Positions 16,186 through 24,361 of a stretch of DNA of 64,000 nucleotides are shown piece after piece. The DNA lies in contig BTUI01000010.1 in assembly GCA_045863195.1 (NCBI GenBank), forward strand, positions 1 to 64,000. Direction: 5' to 3'. Position 1 is the stretch's first letter. Each line of letters starts with the position of its first letter. Both the position numbers and the translations under genes were made by a program. The notes beneath the pieces were generated by a model. It searched no databases and was not told where the DNA came from. It saw only the letters and a list, made by a program, of their open reading frames with translations. Origin of the DNA: W-Chloroflexi-9 sp045863195. Its GTDB lineage: Bacteria; Chloroflexota; Dehalococcoidia; UBA2979.

Positions 16186-17102
16186 TGGCAGCATCCGGCA
16201 CGACCCGCCCCGTCTCCACCACCCCCGAGGTTGATACCTCCGACCTGCTCCGCATCTGGCCGAAGGTCACGGGCGGCGCGATTGGCCTCGGTGTCGCACT
16301 CATCCTCGTCTACCTGTGGGGGATCGCCGACACCAACGCGTCCCCGGGCACGCTGGTCGGCGGCCTGCCGAACATCTGGAACTTCGTGGTGCGGATGTTC
16401 CCGCCGGCGTTTGAGACGCGGCAGGAGCCGCTCATGACGCCGTACGTCGACCTCGTCGTCTTCTCGATCCCGCGCGTGGGGTTCGAGTCGATCACCTACC
16501 CGATGCCGACGATCGTCTTCGCCATCATCGAGACGGTGCAGATGGCGGTCATCGGCACCACGATCGCGATCTTCCTCTCGATCCCGTTCGCGCTGCTGGC
16601 GGCGCGCAATATCGCGCCGCACCCGCTGGTCTACCAGGCGGCGCGCATGGTGCTGAACTGGAACCGCGCCATCCCGGACCTGATCTTCGCGCTCATTTTC
16701 GTCGCCGCGGTCGGCCTCGGCCCCTTCGGCGGCGTGCTCGCGCTGGGCATCGGCTCCATCGGCTTCATGGGCAAGGTGTACGCCGAGGCGATCGAGGCGA
16801 TCGACCCGCAGCAGGTGAAGGCGATCCAGGCGACCGGCGCGAACCGGGTGCAGACGATCTTCTACTCCGTCTTCCCGCAGGCGATGCCGATGGTGACGTC
16901 CTACTCGCTGCTGCTGTTCGAATCGAACGTGCGATCCGCGACGATCCTCGGACTGGTCGGCGCCGGCGGCGTGGGCTTCACGATCACGAAGTACATGTCG
17001 CTCTTTCAGTACGACCGGCTGCTGGGCGCGCTCATCTTCATCATCCTGATGGTCACCATCGTCGACCGCTTCAGCGCCTGGCTGCGCGGGAAGCTCATCT
17101 AA
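16185..17102 (+). CDS. phnE: Phosphonate ABC transporter permease PhnE
   Basis: 305 residues with five or six membrane spans. The binding-protein-dependent permease motif is seen in EAIEAIDPQQVKAIQATGANRVQTIFYSVFPQ, and the C-terminal GAGGVGFTITKYMSLFQYDR matches PhnE. There is a single permease gene, so it should form a homodimer. A strong hairpin follows before phnD, giving the order C-E-D rather than C-D-E. Confidence 0.95.
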   Translation: MAASGTTRPVSTTPEVDTSDLLRIWPKVTGGAIGLGVALILVYLWGIADTNASPGTLVGGLPNIWNFVVRMFPPAFETRQEPLMTPYVDLVVFSIPRVGFESITYPMPTIVFAIIETVQMAVIGTTIAIFLSIPFALLAARNIAPHPLVYQAARMVLNWNRAIPDLIFALIFVAAVGLGPFGGVLALGIGSIGFMGKVYAEAIEAIDPQQVKAIQATGANRVQTIFYSVFPQAMPMVTSYSLLLFESNVRSATILGLVGAGGVGFTITKYMSLFQYDRLLGALIFIILMVTIVDRFSAWLRGKLI

Positions 17103-17115
17103 CACTCGAAACCTC

Positions 17116-17146
17116 GCGGGCCCTCGCTCCCCAGACGAGGGCCCGC
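17116..17146 (+). terminator. Hairpin between phnE and phnD
   Basis: A perfect 11-bp stem (17116-17126 with 17136-17146) and 9-nt loop. It could end transcription after phnE or protect the 3' end of a processed phnCE message and so set a different level for the binding protein. Confidence 0.6.
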
Positions 17147-17196
17147 TGGTGATGCCAGAGGGAATACGGGACAACGAAGTTCCATAGGAGTACGGC

Positions 17197-18300
17197 ATGA
17201 ACTTGACCTGGCGCGGGCCACTGCTGGCGGTAGCCGGCGGCGCGGCTCTGATCCTGGGCGCGGCGTGTGGGTCCGACTCGGAGACCACCACCGCGACCCC
17301 GTCCACCGGATCGCCCGCGGCGTCCGCCGCGACGGCGGCTCCGACCGAGGACCCGAAGGCGGGCTGGCCGGAGGAGATCCGACTCGGCTTCTTCGGCGGC
17401 GACGACGCCGAGGAGGTCCTGGAGCGCGTTGAGCCGATGCGCGTGTACCTGGAGGAGACGCTGGGCCGACCGGTGACGATCTTCACCGGCACGTCCTACG
17501 GCGCGGTCATCGAGGCGATGCGCGCGAAGCGCGTCGAGGGCATGCTCGTGGGCCCGTTCGCGTACGTCCTCGCGGTGCAGGAGGCCGGCGCGGAAGCGCT
17601 CGCCGTCAGCATCTCCTGCTCCTCCAGCGAGGACCCCTGCAAGGTGGTCGAGAACCGACAGCCGCACTACTTCAGCGTCGTCATGGCGAAGAAGGGCAGC
17701 GGTATCGAGTCAATCGATGACCTCCGCGGCAAGGACTTCGCCTTCGTTGACCCCGCGTCGACGTCCGGTCACCTGGCGCCGAAGACGCTGATCATCAAGA
17801 ACGGCGTGGATCCGGACGTTGACATGAAGACGGTCTTCGCGGGCAGTCACCCCACCGCCGTCCTCGCCCTCGAGAACGACAACGTCGTCGCGGCCGCGAC
17901 GCACGAGAACAACCTGCTCAACCTGATCAAGGAAGGCCAGGTCAACGGCTGCTTCTACGCGGACGGCATCGCCAACCGTGGGACGCCGCGCACGCCGGAG
18001 GAGATCAAGCAGACGGCCGACGCCTGCGAGGACGGCAAGATCGTCATCATCGCGCAGTCCGACCCGATCCCGAACACGCCGTTCGCGGTGCGGAGCGACC
18101 TCCCCGACACGCTGAAGCAGGCGATGAAGGACGCGCTGCTGGCGATCAAGGATGACCCGGAGGCGGTCGCCCTGGACCGTCGCTGGTTCGTCGACCCGAC
18201 CGAGCAGCTCGGTCTGCAGTCCCTGGACCAGTACTACAACTCGCTCCGCGACATCGCGAAGCTGCTTGACCTGGACCTGAAGGAACTGGCCGAGAGCTAG
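17197..18300 (+). CDS. phnD: Phosphonate-binding lipoprotein PhnD
   Basis: 367 residues. Lipobox GAAC, an Ala/Thr/Ser linker to about 50, then the PhnD/PhnT binding fold: IRLGFFGGDDAEEVLERVEPMRVYLEETLG, GTSYGAVIEAMRAKRVEGMLVGPFAYVLA, and FAFVDPASTSGHLAPKTLI, whose Ser-Thr-Ser contacts the phosphonate in this family. It is the substrate-binding component of PhnCDE. ATG 17197 has TAGGAG upstream. A very strong terminator follows, so it has its own transcript end. Confidence 0.95.
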   Translation: MNLTWRGPLLAVAGGAALILGAACGSDSETTTATPSTGSPAASAATAAPTEDPKAGWPEEIRLGFFGGDDAEEVLERVEPMRVYLEETLGRPVTIFTGTSYGAVIEAMRAKRVEGMLVGPFAYVLAVQEAGAEALAVSISCSSSEDPCKVVENRQPHYFSVVMAKKGSGIESIDDLRGKDFAFVDPASTSGHLAPKTLIIKNGVDPDVDMKTVFAGSHPTAVLALENDNVVAAATHENNLLNLIKEGQVNGCFYADGIANRGTPRTPEEIKQTADACEDGKIVIIAQSDPIPNTPFAVRSDLPDTLKQAMKDALLAIKDDPEAVALDRRWFVDPTEQLGLQSLDQYYNSLRDIAKLLDLDLKELAES

Positions 18301-18356
18301 CCCCATCCAGTCCCGAACGGCGAGCCACCCCTCCGTAATCGGCCGCCAACGGATCA

Positions 18357-18389
18357 GGAACGGCCCGGCGTCCCCCGCCGGGCCGTTCC
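18357..18389 (+). terminator. Strong terminator after phnD
   Basis: A perfect 13-bp stem (18357-18369 with 18377-18389) with a 7-nt loop. It separates the transporter genes from the C-P lyase operon. Confidence 0.8.
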
Positions 18390-18432
18390 GCGTCTTCCGT
18401 CATGCGCGCATCCGGTGATCGATTTCGACGCT

Positions 18433-18487
18433 CTTGAACTGCCCGTAACGCAGCCCTAATCGCCCCGGATCGTCTCGCGCCTAGCGT
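18433..18487 (+). promoter_or_regulatory. Candidate promoter and Pho-like repeats upstream of phnG
   Basis: CTTGAAC, CGTAACG and CCTAATC occur with their AAC/AAT cores 10 and 11 bp apart (18437, 18447, 18458), followed 21 bp later by a TAGCGT that could be a -10 box (18482-18487). The periodic layout resembles the 11-bp repeat of Pho boxes and the CTTAACC elements before phnC. Similarity is modest. Confidence 0.3.
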
Positions 18488-18544
18488 GATCGCTGGACAC
18501 ACGGAAGGCGCGTTTCACGCGCCGCCACCCCACGGGGAGCATGT

Positions 18545-18964
18545 ATGGAACGTGAGGCACGCCTCCAGGCGATCGCCTGCGCCGACCCGGAAGACCTGGT
18601 CGCGCTCGCGGACGACGTGCTGGAGACGCTGGATGTTGAGGTCACCCGCGGCCCGACCGTGGGCCTGCTGATGGTGCGCGTGGAGGAGCCGCTGGAGCGG
18701 CTGCCCTTCAACTTCGCGGAGGTCACCGTCTCGGAGGCGGAGGTCGCCGTTGGCGCCCACCGCGGCTACGCGATGGTCATGGGCAAGTCGCTGGAGCGCG
18801 CCCTGGCCGGCGCCGTCGTCGACGCGGCGGTCGAGGCCGGGCACACGCTCGCCCCGCGCATCGAGGCGTTCCTCGTCGAAGCGCAGCAGGCCGCCGACCA
18901 GTCGTGGGCCGACCGCTGGGCCGTCATCGCCCCCACCCGTGTGCGATTCGAGGACGTGACATGA
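18545..18964 (+). CDS. phnG: C-P lyase subunit PhnG
   Basis: 139 residues (E. coli about 150). It begins MEREARLQAIACADPEDL and contains the conserved GPTVGLLMVRVEEPLERLPFNFAEVTVSEAEV and GYAMVMGKSLERALAGAVVDAA. PhnG is a structural core subunit of the PhnGHIJ complex, needed to couple phosphonate to ATP. ATG 18545 has GGGGAG 5 nt upstream; a nearer ATG at 18541 is out of frame. It overlaps phnH by 4 bp. Confidence 0.95.
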   Translation: MEREARLQAIACADPEDLVALADDVLETLDVEVTRGPTVGLLMVRVEEPLERLPFNFAEVTVSEAEVAVGAHRGYAMVMGKSLERALAGAVVDAAVEAGHTLAPRIEAFLVEAQQAADQSWADRWAVIAPTRVRFEDVT

Positions 18965-19557
18965 GCACCGTGCCACCGATCAGCGTCACCGCGGACCTGG
19001 AGCAGCGCACCTTCCGCGCGCTCCTCTCTGCGATGTCGATGCCGGGGACGATCGAGACCGTTGAAGCCCGCCGGGCCGAGGACGGCGAGTGGGGCGCCCC
19101 GATCGCCGTCGCGCAGTCGCTCCTCGACCACGAGGTGACGTTTCACGTCGCGGCGGCGCCCGGCCCGGAGGAGACGATTCTGCGGCGCACTGGCTCGCGC
19201 ACCGCGCCGCTGGAGCGCGCCGGCTACGTCTTCGCGGACGCCGAGCACGCGCTCGCGGCCGTGGAGCGCTCTGTCGAGGGGCCGCTGGAGGAGCCGGAGC
19301 GCTCCGCCACCGTCGTGATCCTCTGCGAGACGGTGGGCGAAGGCGCGCTCACGCTCACGCTCTCCGGCCCGGGCGTGGACGGCGAGACCACGCTCCGGGT
19401 CGGTGGGCTGGACCCGCGCGTGATCCGCGCGCGGACGGAGCGCAACTGGCCGTTCCCCACCGGCATCGACCTTGTCCTTGTTGACCCGACGGGACGCCTC
19501 GCGGCGCTCCCGCGCAGCACCACGGCCACGCTGGCCGTCTCCCAGGAGGTGTCGTAA
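18961..19557 (+). CDS. phnH: C-P lyase subunit PhnH
   Basis: 198 residues, the normal length. Conserved opening FRALLSAMSMPGTIETV, central DHEVTFHVAA and C-terminal ERNWPFPTGIDLVLVD mark PhnH, a PLP-transferase-fold core subunit without the lysine. It starts inside the phnG stop (ATGA) and its TAA shares a base with the phnI ATG. Confidence 0.95.
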   Translation: MSTVPPISVTADLEQRTFRALLSAMSMPGTIETVEARRAEDGEWGAPIAVAQSLLDHEVTFHVAAAPGPEETILRRTGSRTAPLERAGYVFADAEHALAAVERSVEGPLEEPERSATVVILCETVGEGALTLTLSGPGVDGETTLRVGGLDPRVIRARTERNWPFPTGIDLVLVDPTGRLAALPRSTTATLAVSQEVS

Positions 19558-20639
19558 TGGGGTACTCCTCCGTCCGCGGTGGGCTCGACGCGATCGAGCA
19601 CGCGGAGCGGCTGATCCAGGACCAGGTCACACAGGGTGACCACACGCTGAGCGTGGAGCAGGTCGCCGACCACCTTCAGCTGATTACCGACCAGGTGATG
19701 GGCGAAGGCGGCGTCTATGACGTGGGCCTGGGTTCGCTCGCCGTGAAGCAGGCCGAGGGCGACCCGATCGAAGCGGCGTTCCTGTTGCGCGCGTACCGCA
19801 CCACGCTGCCGCGCCTCGGCTACTCGCTCGCCTCCACCGGGCGGGAATTGCGCATCACGCGCCGCATCTCCTCCGCGTTCCGGGACATCCCGGGCGGCCA
19901 GGTGCTGGGGCGGACGCGCGACTACACGCAGCGCCTGATGGACTTCGCGCTCCTCGATGGCGTCGCCCCGGAGCCGGCGCAGCCGGCCACCGGCGAGCCC
20001 GCGCCGGATGACGACGAGTTCCCGCTCGTCATCGACTTCCTGCGCGCGCAGGAGTTGATGCCGCAGGCGCCGGAGCGCCCGGACATCGAGCCGTTCGACG
20101 TGACGCGCGAGCCGCTGCGCTTCCCCGCCACGCGCTCGGCGCGCCTCCAGGGGCTCGCTCGGGCGGAGACGGGTGCGCTGCTGTCGCTCGCGTACGCCGG
20201 CATGCGGGGCTACGGCGGCGACCACGGCTACATCGCGGAACTGCGGCAGGGCGAACTGCCGGTGAAGATCTCGCACCCGGTGACCGGGCGCGCTGTGACC
20301 ATCGGCTGGGTGCCGGTGACGGAGTGCTACCAGCTGGTCGGCGGGCAGGCCTCGAAGTCGAAGGAGCAGCCGGACTACACGATGGGCTACGGCATGGTGA
20401 TCGGGCGCAACGAGCGCAAGGCGATCTCCATGAGCATCATCGACGCCTCCCTGAAGAAGGAGGTGAAGTCCGGCAACGTCATCGAGGATGAGGAGTACGT
20501 CCTCTACCACTGCGACGCCATCGAATCGATGGGCTTCGTGGAGCACCTCAAGCTCCCGCACTACGTGGACTTCCAGGCCTCCCTGGTGCGCACGAGCAAG
20601 GTGCGCGAACTCGTGAAGGCGGCCCGCACCAATGCCTAG
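19557..20639 (+). CDS. phnI: C-P lyase subunit PhnI
   Basis: 360 residues (E. coli 354). MGYSSVRGGLDAIEHAERLI is the family N-terminus; GEGGVYDVGLGSLAVKQAEGDPIEAAFLLRAYR, GYGGDHGYIAEL and SEKxDYTMGYG-like SKEQPDYTMGYG follow. PhnI has nucleosidase activity alone and, with PhnG, PhnH and PhnL, attaches phosphonate to the C1 of the ATP ribose. It overlaps phnJ by 8 bp. Confidence 0.96.
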   Translation: MGYSSVRGGLDAIEHAERLIQDQVTQGDHTLSVEQVADHLQLITDQVMGEGGVYDVGLGSLAVKQAEGDPIEAAFLLRAYRTTLPRLGYSLASTGRELRITRRISSAFRDIPGGQVLGRTRDYTQRLMDFALLDGVAPEPAQPATGEPAPDDDEFPLVIDFLRAQELMPQAPERPDIEPFDVTREPLRFPATRSARLQGLARAETGALLSLAYAGMRGYGGDHGYIAELRQGELPVKISHPVTGRAVTIGWVPVTECYQLVGGQASKSKEQPDYTMGYGMVIGRNERKAISMSIIDASLKKEVKSGNVIEDEEYVLYHCDAIESMGFVEHLKLPHYVDFQASLVRTSKVRELVKAARTNA

Positions 20640-21528
20640 CGTCACCACACTCCTGGAGGAGCGCGGCACCGCGTTCGCCGGCTACTCCTTCGCATTCCTC
20701 GATGACATGGCGAAGCGGGAGATCCGCCGCGCCATCCTGAAGGGTGTCGCCATCCCCGGTCACCAGGTGCCCTTCGGTTCGCGCGAGATGCCGATCGCGC
20801 GCGGCTGGGGCACGGGCGGTCTGCAGATCACGCTCGCGCTCGTCGGTGGGCGGGACGTCATCAAGGTCATCGACCAGGGCGACGACGCCTCCGTGAACGC
20901 GGTCAACCTGCGCCGGCTGATCGCGAAGACGACCGGCGCCACGGAGACCCTCGACACGGCCGAGGCGACGCTGATCCAGACGCGCCACCGCATCCCCGAA
21001 GAGGTCATGCGCGAGGGCCAGGTCCTGATCCTGCAGGTGCCGATCCCGGAGCCGCTGCGCATGGTGGAGCGCTCCGTCGCGAACGCGCGCGCGATGCACG
21101 CGGAGATGGACTACTCCCGCATGTGGCTCGCCCTGTACGAGGACATCGTGCGGCGCGGCGAGGTGAGCGCCGGCGCGGGGTACCCCGTGCTGGTGAACGG
21201 CCGCTTCGTGATGGCGCCGAGCCCGATCCCGCGCTGGGACATCCCCAAGCTGGACGACGCCCGCTGCCTCTTCCTCTTCGGCGCCGGCCGGGAGAAGCGC
21301 ATCTACGCGGTGCCGCCGTTCACGAAGGTGCAGCCGCTCGAGTTCGACGACTACCCGTTCGACACCGAGCACTTCGACGGCCTTGCCTGCGCGCTGTCCG
21401 GCGCGACCAACGCCTACATGGTGCAGTCGCCCACGGAGGACGGCGGGACGCGCTGGACCGCCTCCGACACGAACTACGCGGACAAGGTGAAGGCCGGCAT
21501 GGAGGTGGACACCCAGTGGAAGCGCTAA
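20632..21528 (+). CDS. phnJ: C-P lyase subunit PhnJ, missing most Fe-S/radical cysteines
   Basis: 298 residues, about the family length. Most of the protein is strongly PhnJ-like: VAIPGHQVPFGSREMP with Gly43 (E. coli Gly32), GWGTGGLQITLA, IDQGDDASVNAVN, TRHRIPEEVMREGQVLI, VPIPEPLR and FGAGREKRIYAVPPF. In E. coli PhnJ, Cys241, Cys244 and Cys266 bind the 4Fe-4S cluster and Cys272 carries the thiyl radical. Here the matching region reads CALS (Cys253, Ser256) and TASDTNYA (Ala277, Ala283) in place of CALC and VCSDTDYC. Three of four cysteines are thus lost while the flanks align, so this is substitution, not frameshift. Either this branch cleaves or processes the P-ribosyl phosphonate differently, or this PhnJ is a structural paralog. 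Confidence 0.93.
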   Translation: MPSVTTLLEERGTAFAGYSFAFLDDMAKREIRRAILKGVAIPGHQVPFGSREMPIARGWGTGGLQITLALVGGRDVIKVIDQGDDASVNAVNLRRLIAKTTGATETLDTAEATLIQTRHRIPEEVMREGQVLILQVPIPEPLRMVERSVANARAMHAEMDYSRMWLALYEDIVRRGEVSAGAGYPVLVNGRFVMAPSPIPRWDIPKLDDARCLFLFGAGREKRIYAVPPFTKVQPLEFDDYPFDTEHFDGLACALSGATNAYMVQSPTEDGGTRWTASDTNYADKVKAGMEVDTQWKR

Positions 21529-22346
21529 CCGAGACGGGCCACCGCCCGGCTGACGCCGCCGCGGACGAGCCGCTGCTCCGCGTCCGCGGGCTCACGAAGA
21601 TCTACCAGTCCGCGACCGGCAGCCGCATCGTCGCCTGCGAGGACGTGTCGTTCGACCTCTACCCCGGCGAGGTGCTGGGGATCGTCGGCGAGTCCGGCTC
21701 CGGCAAGAGCACGGTGCTCCAGTGCCTTTACCAGGACGTCGCCCCCACGTCCGGCGAGGCGTACCTCGCCTCGTTCGAGGGGGGCACGCGGAACCTGTGG
21801 GAGGCCGACCGGCGTGAGCGCCGGCACATCCGCACGCACGACATGTCGATGGTCTACCAGAACCCGCGCCAGGGGCTGAACCTGATGGTGACGGCGGGCG
21901 GAAACATCGCTGAGCGGCTGCTGGCCGCGGAGTGGCGAAAGGTCGCCGACATCCGCGCGAAGGCCAGCGACTACCTGAGCCGCACGGAGGTGCCGCTGGA
22001 CCGGATGGACGACTTCCCGGCGTTCTTCTCGGGCGGCATGCAGCAGCGCGTCCAGATCGCGAAGGCGCTGGCGAACAACCCGGCGCTGGTGCTGCTGGAC
22101 GAACTCACCACCGGCCTGGACGTCTCCGTGCAGGCGGGCGTGCTTGACCTCGTGCGGGACATCCAGCACCGCCTGGGCATGACGGCGATCGTCGTCTCGC
22201 ACGACCTCGGCGTGATCCGGCTGCTCGCCGACCGCACGCTCGTCATGAAGGACGGGCATGTGGTGGAGGCCGGGCTGACCGACCAGATCCTCGAGGACCC
22301 GCAGCACCCGTACACGCAGCTGCTCGTCAACTGCGTCACCCACTAG
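21516..22346 (+). CDS. phnK: C-P lyase ATP-binding protein PhnK
   Basis: 276 residues from GTG 21516, inside the phnJ end, with GGAGG 10 nt upstream; no ATG fits. Walker A GESGSGKST, the dipeptide-transporter-like YQNPRQGLNL, signature FSGGMQQRVQIAKAL, Walker B LVLLDELTTGLDVSV and VSHDLGVI are seen. PhnK is an ABC-fold ATPase that docks on the PhnGHIJ core rather than serving a transporter. The first ~18 residues are a variable polar extension. Confidence 0.94.
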   Translation: MEALTETGHRPADAAADEPLLRVRGLTKIYQSATGSRIVACEDVSFDLYPGEVLGIVGESGSGKSTVLQCLYQDVAPTSGEAYLASFEGGTRNLWEADRRERRHIRTHDMSMVYQNPRQGLNLMVTAGGNIAERLLAAEWRKVADIRAKASDYLSRTEVPLDRMDDFPAFFSGGMQQRVQIAKALANNPALVLLDELTTGLDVSVQAGVLDLVRDIQHRLGMTAIVVSHDLGVIRLLADRTLVMKDGHVVEAGLTDQILEDPQHPYTQLLVNCVTH

Positions 22347-22369
22347 CCGAAGAAGAGGAGGTCGAGCGC

Positions 22370-23137
22370 GTGACCGATCCGCTGCTCTCCGTCCGTGACA
22401 TCAGCAAGCAGATCACCCTGCACATCCTGGACGGGAAGACCGTCTCGCCGTTGCGCGGCGTGTCGTTTGACCTGGACCCGGGCGAGTTCCTCGGGATCGT
22501 CGGCCCGTCCGGCGCGGGGAAGTCGTCGCTCATCAAGTGCCTGAACCGCACCTACCTGGCGGACGGCGGCACCGCGCACTACCGCACGGCGGGTGGCGAG
22601 GTCGTCGACCTCCTCCACACGGACGAGCGGACCATGATCCGCCTCCGCCGCACGGAGATTCACTACGTCTCGCAGTTCCTGAAGGCGCCGCCGCGCGTGG
22701 CGGCGCTGGACGTGGTCGCCTCCGTGATCGTGAATCGCGGCGGCGAGCCGGCCGAGGCGCGGCGGCGTGCCGCCGAGACGCTCTCGATGCTCGGCATCGG
22801 GCCGGAGTTGCAGTCCTCGTACCCCTCGCTGTTCTCGGGCGGCGAGCAACAGCGCGTGAACGTGGCGCGGGCGCTGGTGGACCCGCCGCGGCTGCTGCTG
22901 CTGGACGAGCCGACCTCCGCGCTGGACTCGGAGAACCGGGCGCGGGTGCTGGAGATTGTGCGCCAGGCGCAGGCGAACGGCACCGCGATGATCGGCATCT
23001 TCCACGACATCGAGATGCTCCGCGCGCTCGCCGACCACGTGATCGTCCTGGAGGACGGCCGGGTCGCGCAGTACGGCTCGATCCACGAGGTCGAGATTCC
23101 GAACTACATCGAGGCGGCCGCGGCCGAGTTCGTCTAA
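22370..23137 (+). CDS. phnL: C-P lyase ATP-binding protein PhnL
   Basis: 255 residues from GTG 22370 behind AGAGGAGG. Walker A GPSGAGKSS, the PhnL-typical SLIKCLNRTYLADGG and IHYVSQFLKAPPRVAALDVVA, signature FSGGEQQRVNVARAL and Walker B LLLLDEPTSALD are present. PhnL is needed with PhnG, H and I to make the ribose triphosphate-linked phosphonate, and it stacks with PhnK on the core complex. GTG start and close spacing (23 bp after phnK) fit one operon. Confidence 0.94.
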   Translation: MTDPLLSVRDISKQITLHILDGKTVSPLRGVSFDLDPGEFLGIVGPSGAGKSSLIKCLNRTYLADGGTAHYRTAGGEVVDLLHTDERTMIRLRRTEIHYVSQFLKAPPRVAALDVVASVIVNRGGEPAEARRRAAETLSMLGIGPELQSSYPSLFSGGEQQRVNVARALVDPPRLLLLDEPTSALDSENRARVLEIVRQAQANGTAMIGIFHDIEMLRALADHVIVLEDGRVAQYGSIHEVEIPNYIEAAAAEFV

Positions 23138-23158
23138 GCCCTCGGGAGAAGGACTTCC

Positions 23159-24361
23159 ATGACCGTAGCCATCACCCACGCCAACATCGTCCTCGGCGAC
23201 CACGTGCTGGAGGACGCGAACCTGGTGATCGAGGACGGCCGCATCGCCACCTTCGGCCCGTGCCACGAGGTGGCCGTGCCGGACGGGGCGACGGTGCTCG
23301 ATGCCGACCATGGCATGTACCTGATGCCCGGCATCATCGACACGCACAACGACGGCCTGGAGAACGAGATCAACCCGCGTCCGCGGGCGGCGCTCCCGCC
23401 CTCGTTCGCGCTTCACAACTACGAGCGCCGCGCGCTGGCCGCCGGCGTCACGACCTCCTTCCACGCGATCACGTTCGCGAACATGCTCCGCAGCGAGCGG
23501 ACGATCGCCGACGCCGCGGCGCGCACCGAGATCATCCGCGCGGGGCGCGCCGGCGCCTCCATGGACCACCAGGTGCTGCACCGGCTGGACGTCTGGACGC
23601 CGGAGGGCGTCACGCCGCTCCTCGACTCGATGCGCCTGTGCGACGTGCAGGCGATGTCGCTGAACGACCACACCCCGGGCCAGGGCCAGTACCGCAACCT
23701 GGAGGCGTTCAAGAAGACGCTGGAGGCGTACCGCGCGGACGACCCCTCGTTCGACGCGCAGGCCGAGATCGACCGGCGCATCGCCGAGCGCCGTGACGAC
23801 ACCACCACGCTGACGGGCGTGTACGACCGCGTGACGCAGGCCTACGCGGAGGCGCCCTTCGTCATCGCCTCGCACGATGACGACTCGCCCGAGAAGGTGG
23901 ACGTCATGCACAGCCTGGGCGCGACGGTCGCCGAGTTCCCCATCACGAACGAGGCGGCGGCGCGGGCGCGCGAACTGGGGATGTGGATCACCGTCGGCGC
24001 GCCGAACATCGTGCGTGGCGGCTCGACCAGCGGGAACTCGGACGCGGCGGAACTGGTGGGGCTGGGTCTCGCCGACATCATCTGCGCCGACTACCACTCG
24101 CCGTCCATGCTGCTCTCGATCTTTCGCCTGGTGGACCGTGGACTCGCGACGCTGCCGCAGGCGGTGAAGATGGTGACGGCGAACCCGGCCGCGGCCTTCG
24201 GGCTACTCGACCGAGGGCGCATCGAGGTGGGCCTCAGCGCGGACCTCGCGCTGGTGCAGCTGGTGGACGGGCACCCCGTGGTGCAGGCTGTGACCTACCG
24301 CGGCCGCCCGGTGTACGCGAACGCGAACAGCCTGCCGCGCCCGAAGGTACTGACGGCGTGA
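23159..24361 (+). CDS. phnM: PhnM, alpha-D-ribose 1-methylphosphonate 5-triphosphate diphosphatase
   Basis: 400 residues (E. coli 378). Amidohydrolase fold with LMPGIIDTHNDGLENEINPRP metal-site segment, MDHQVLHRLD, MSLNDHTPGQGQY, VIASHDDDSPEKV and ICADYHSPSML. PhnM removes pyrophosphate from the ribosyl phosphonate triphosphate, leaving the 5-phosphate that PhnJ acts on. Its TGA overlaps the GTG of the next gene. Confidence 0.95.
   Translation: MTVAITHANIVLGDHVLEDANLVIEDGRIATFGPCHEVAVPDGATVLDADHGMYLMPGIIDTHNDGLENEINPRPRAALPPSFALHNYERRALAAGVTTSFHAITFANMLRSERTIADAAARTEIIRAGRAGASMDHQVLHRLDVWTPEGVTPLLDSMRLCDVQAMSLNDHTPGQGQYRNLEAFKKTLEAYRADDPSFDAQAEIDRRIAERRDDTTTLTGVYDRVTQAYAEAPFVIASHDDDSPEKVDVMHSLGATVAEFPITNEAAARARELGMWITVGAPNIVRGGSTSGNSDAAELVGLGLADIICADYHSPSMLLSIFRLVDRGLATLPQAVKMVTANPAAAFGLLDRGRIEVGLSADLALVQLVDGHPVVQAVTYRGRPVYANANSLPRPKVLTA

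Noticed and set aside
20632..21528. Frameshift or sequencing error as the cause of the missing PhnJ cysteines
   Set aside because: Sequence on both sides of each lost Cys stays in the PhnJ frame and aligns residue by residue apart from one deletion.
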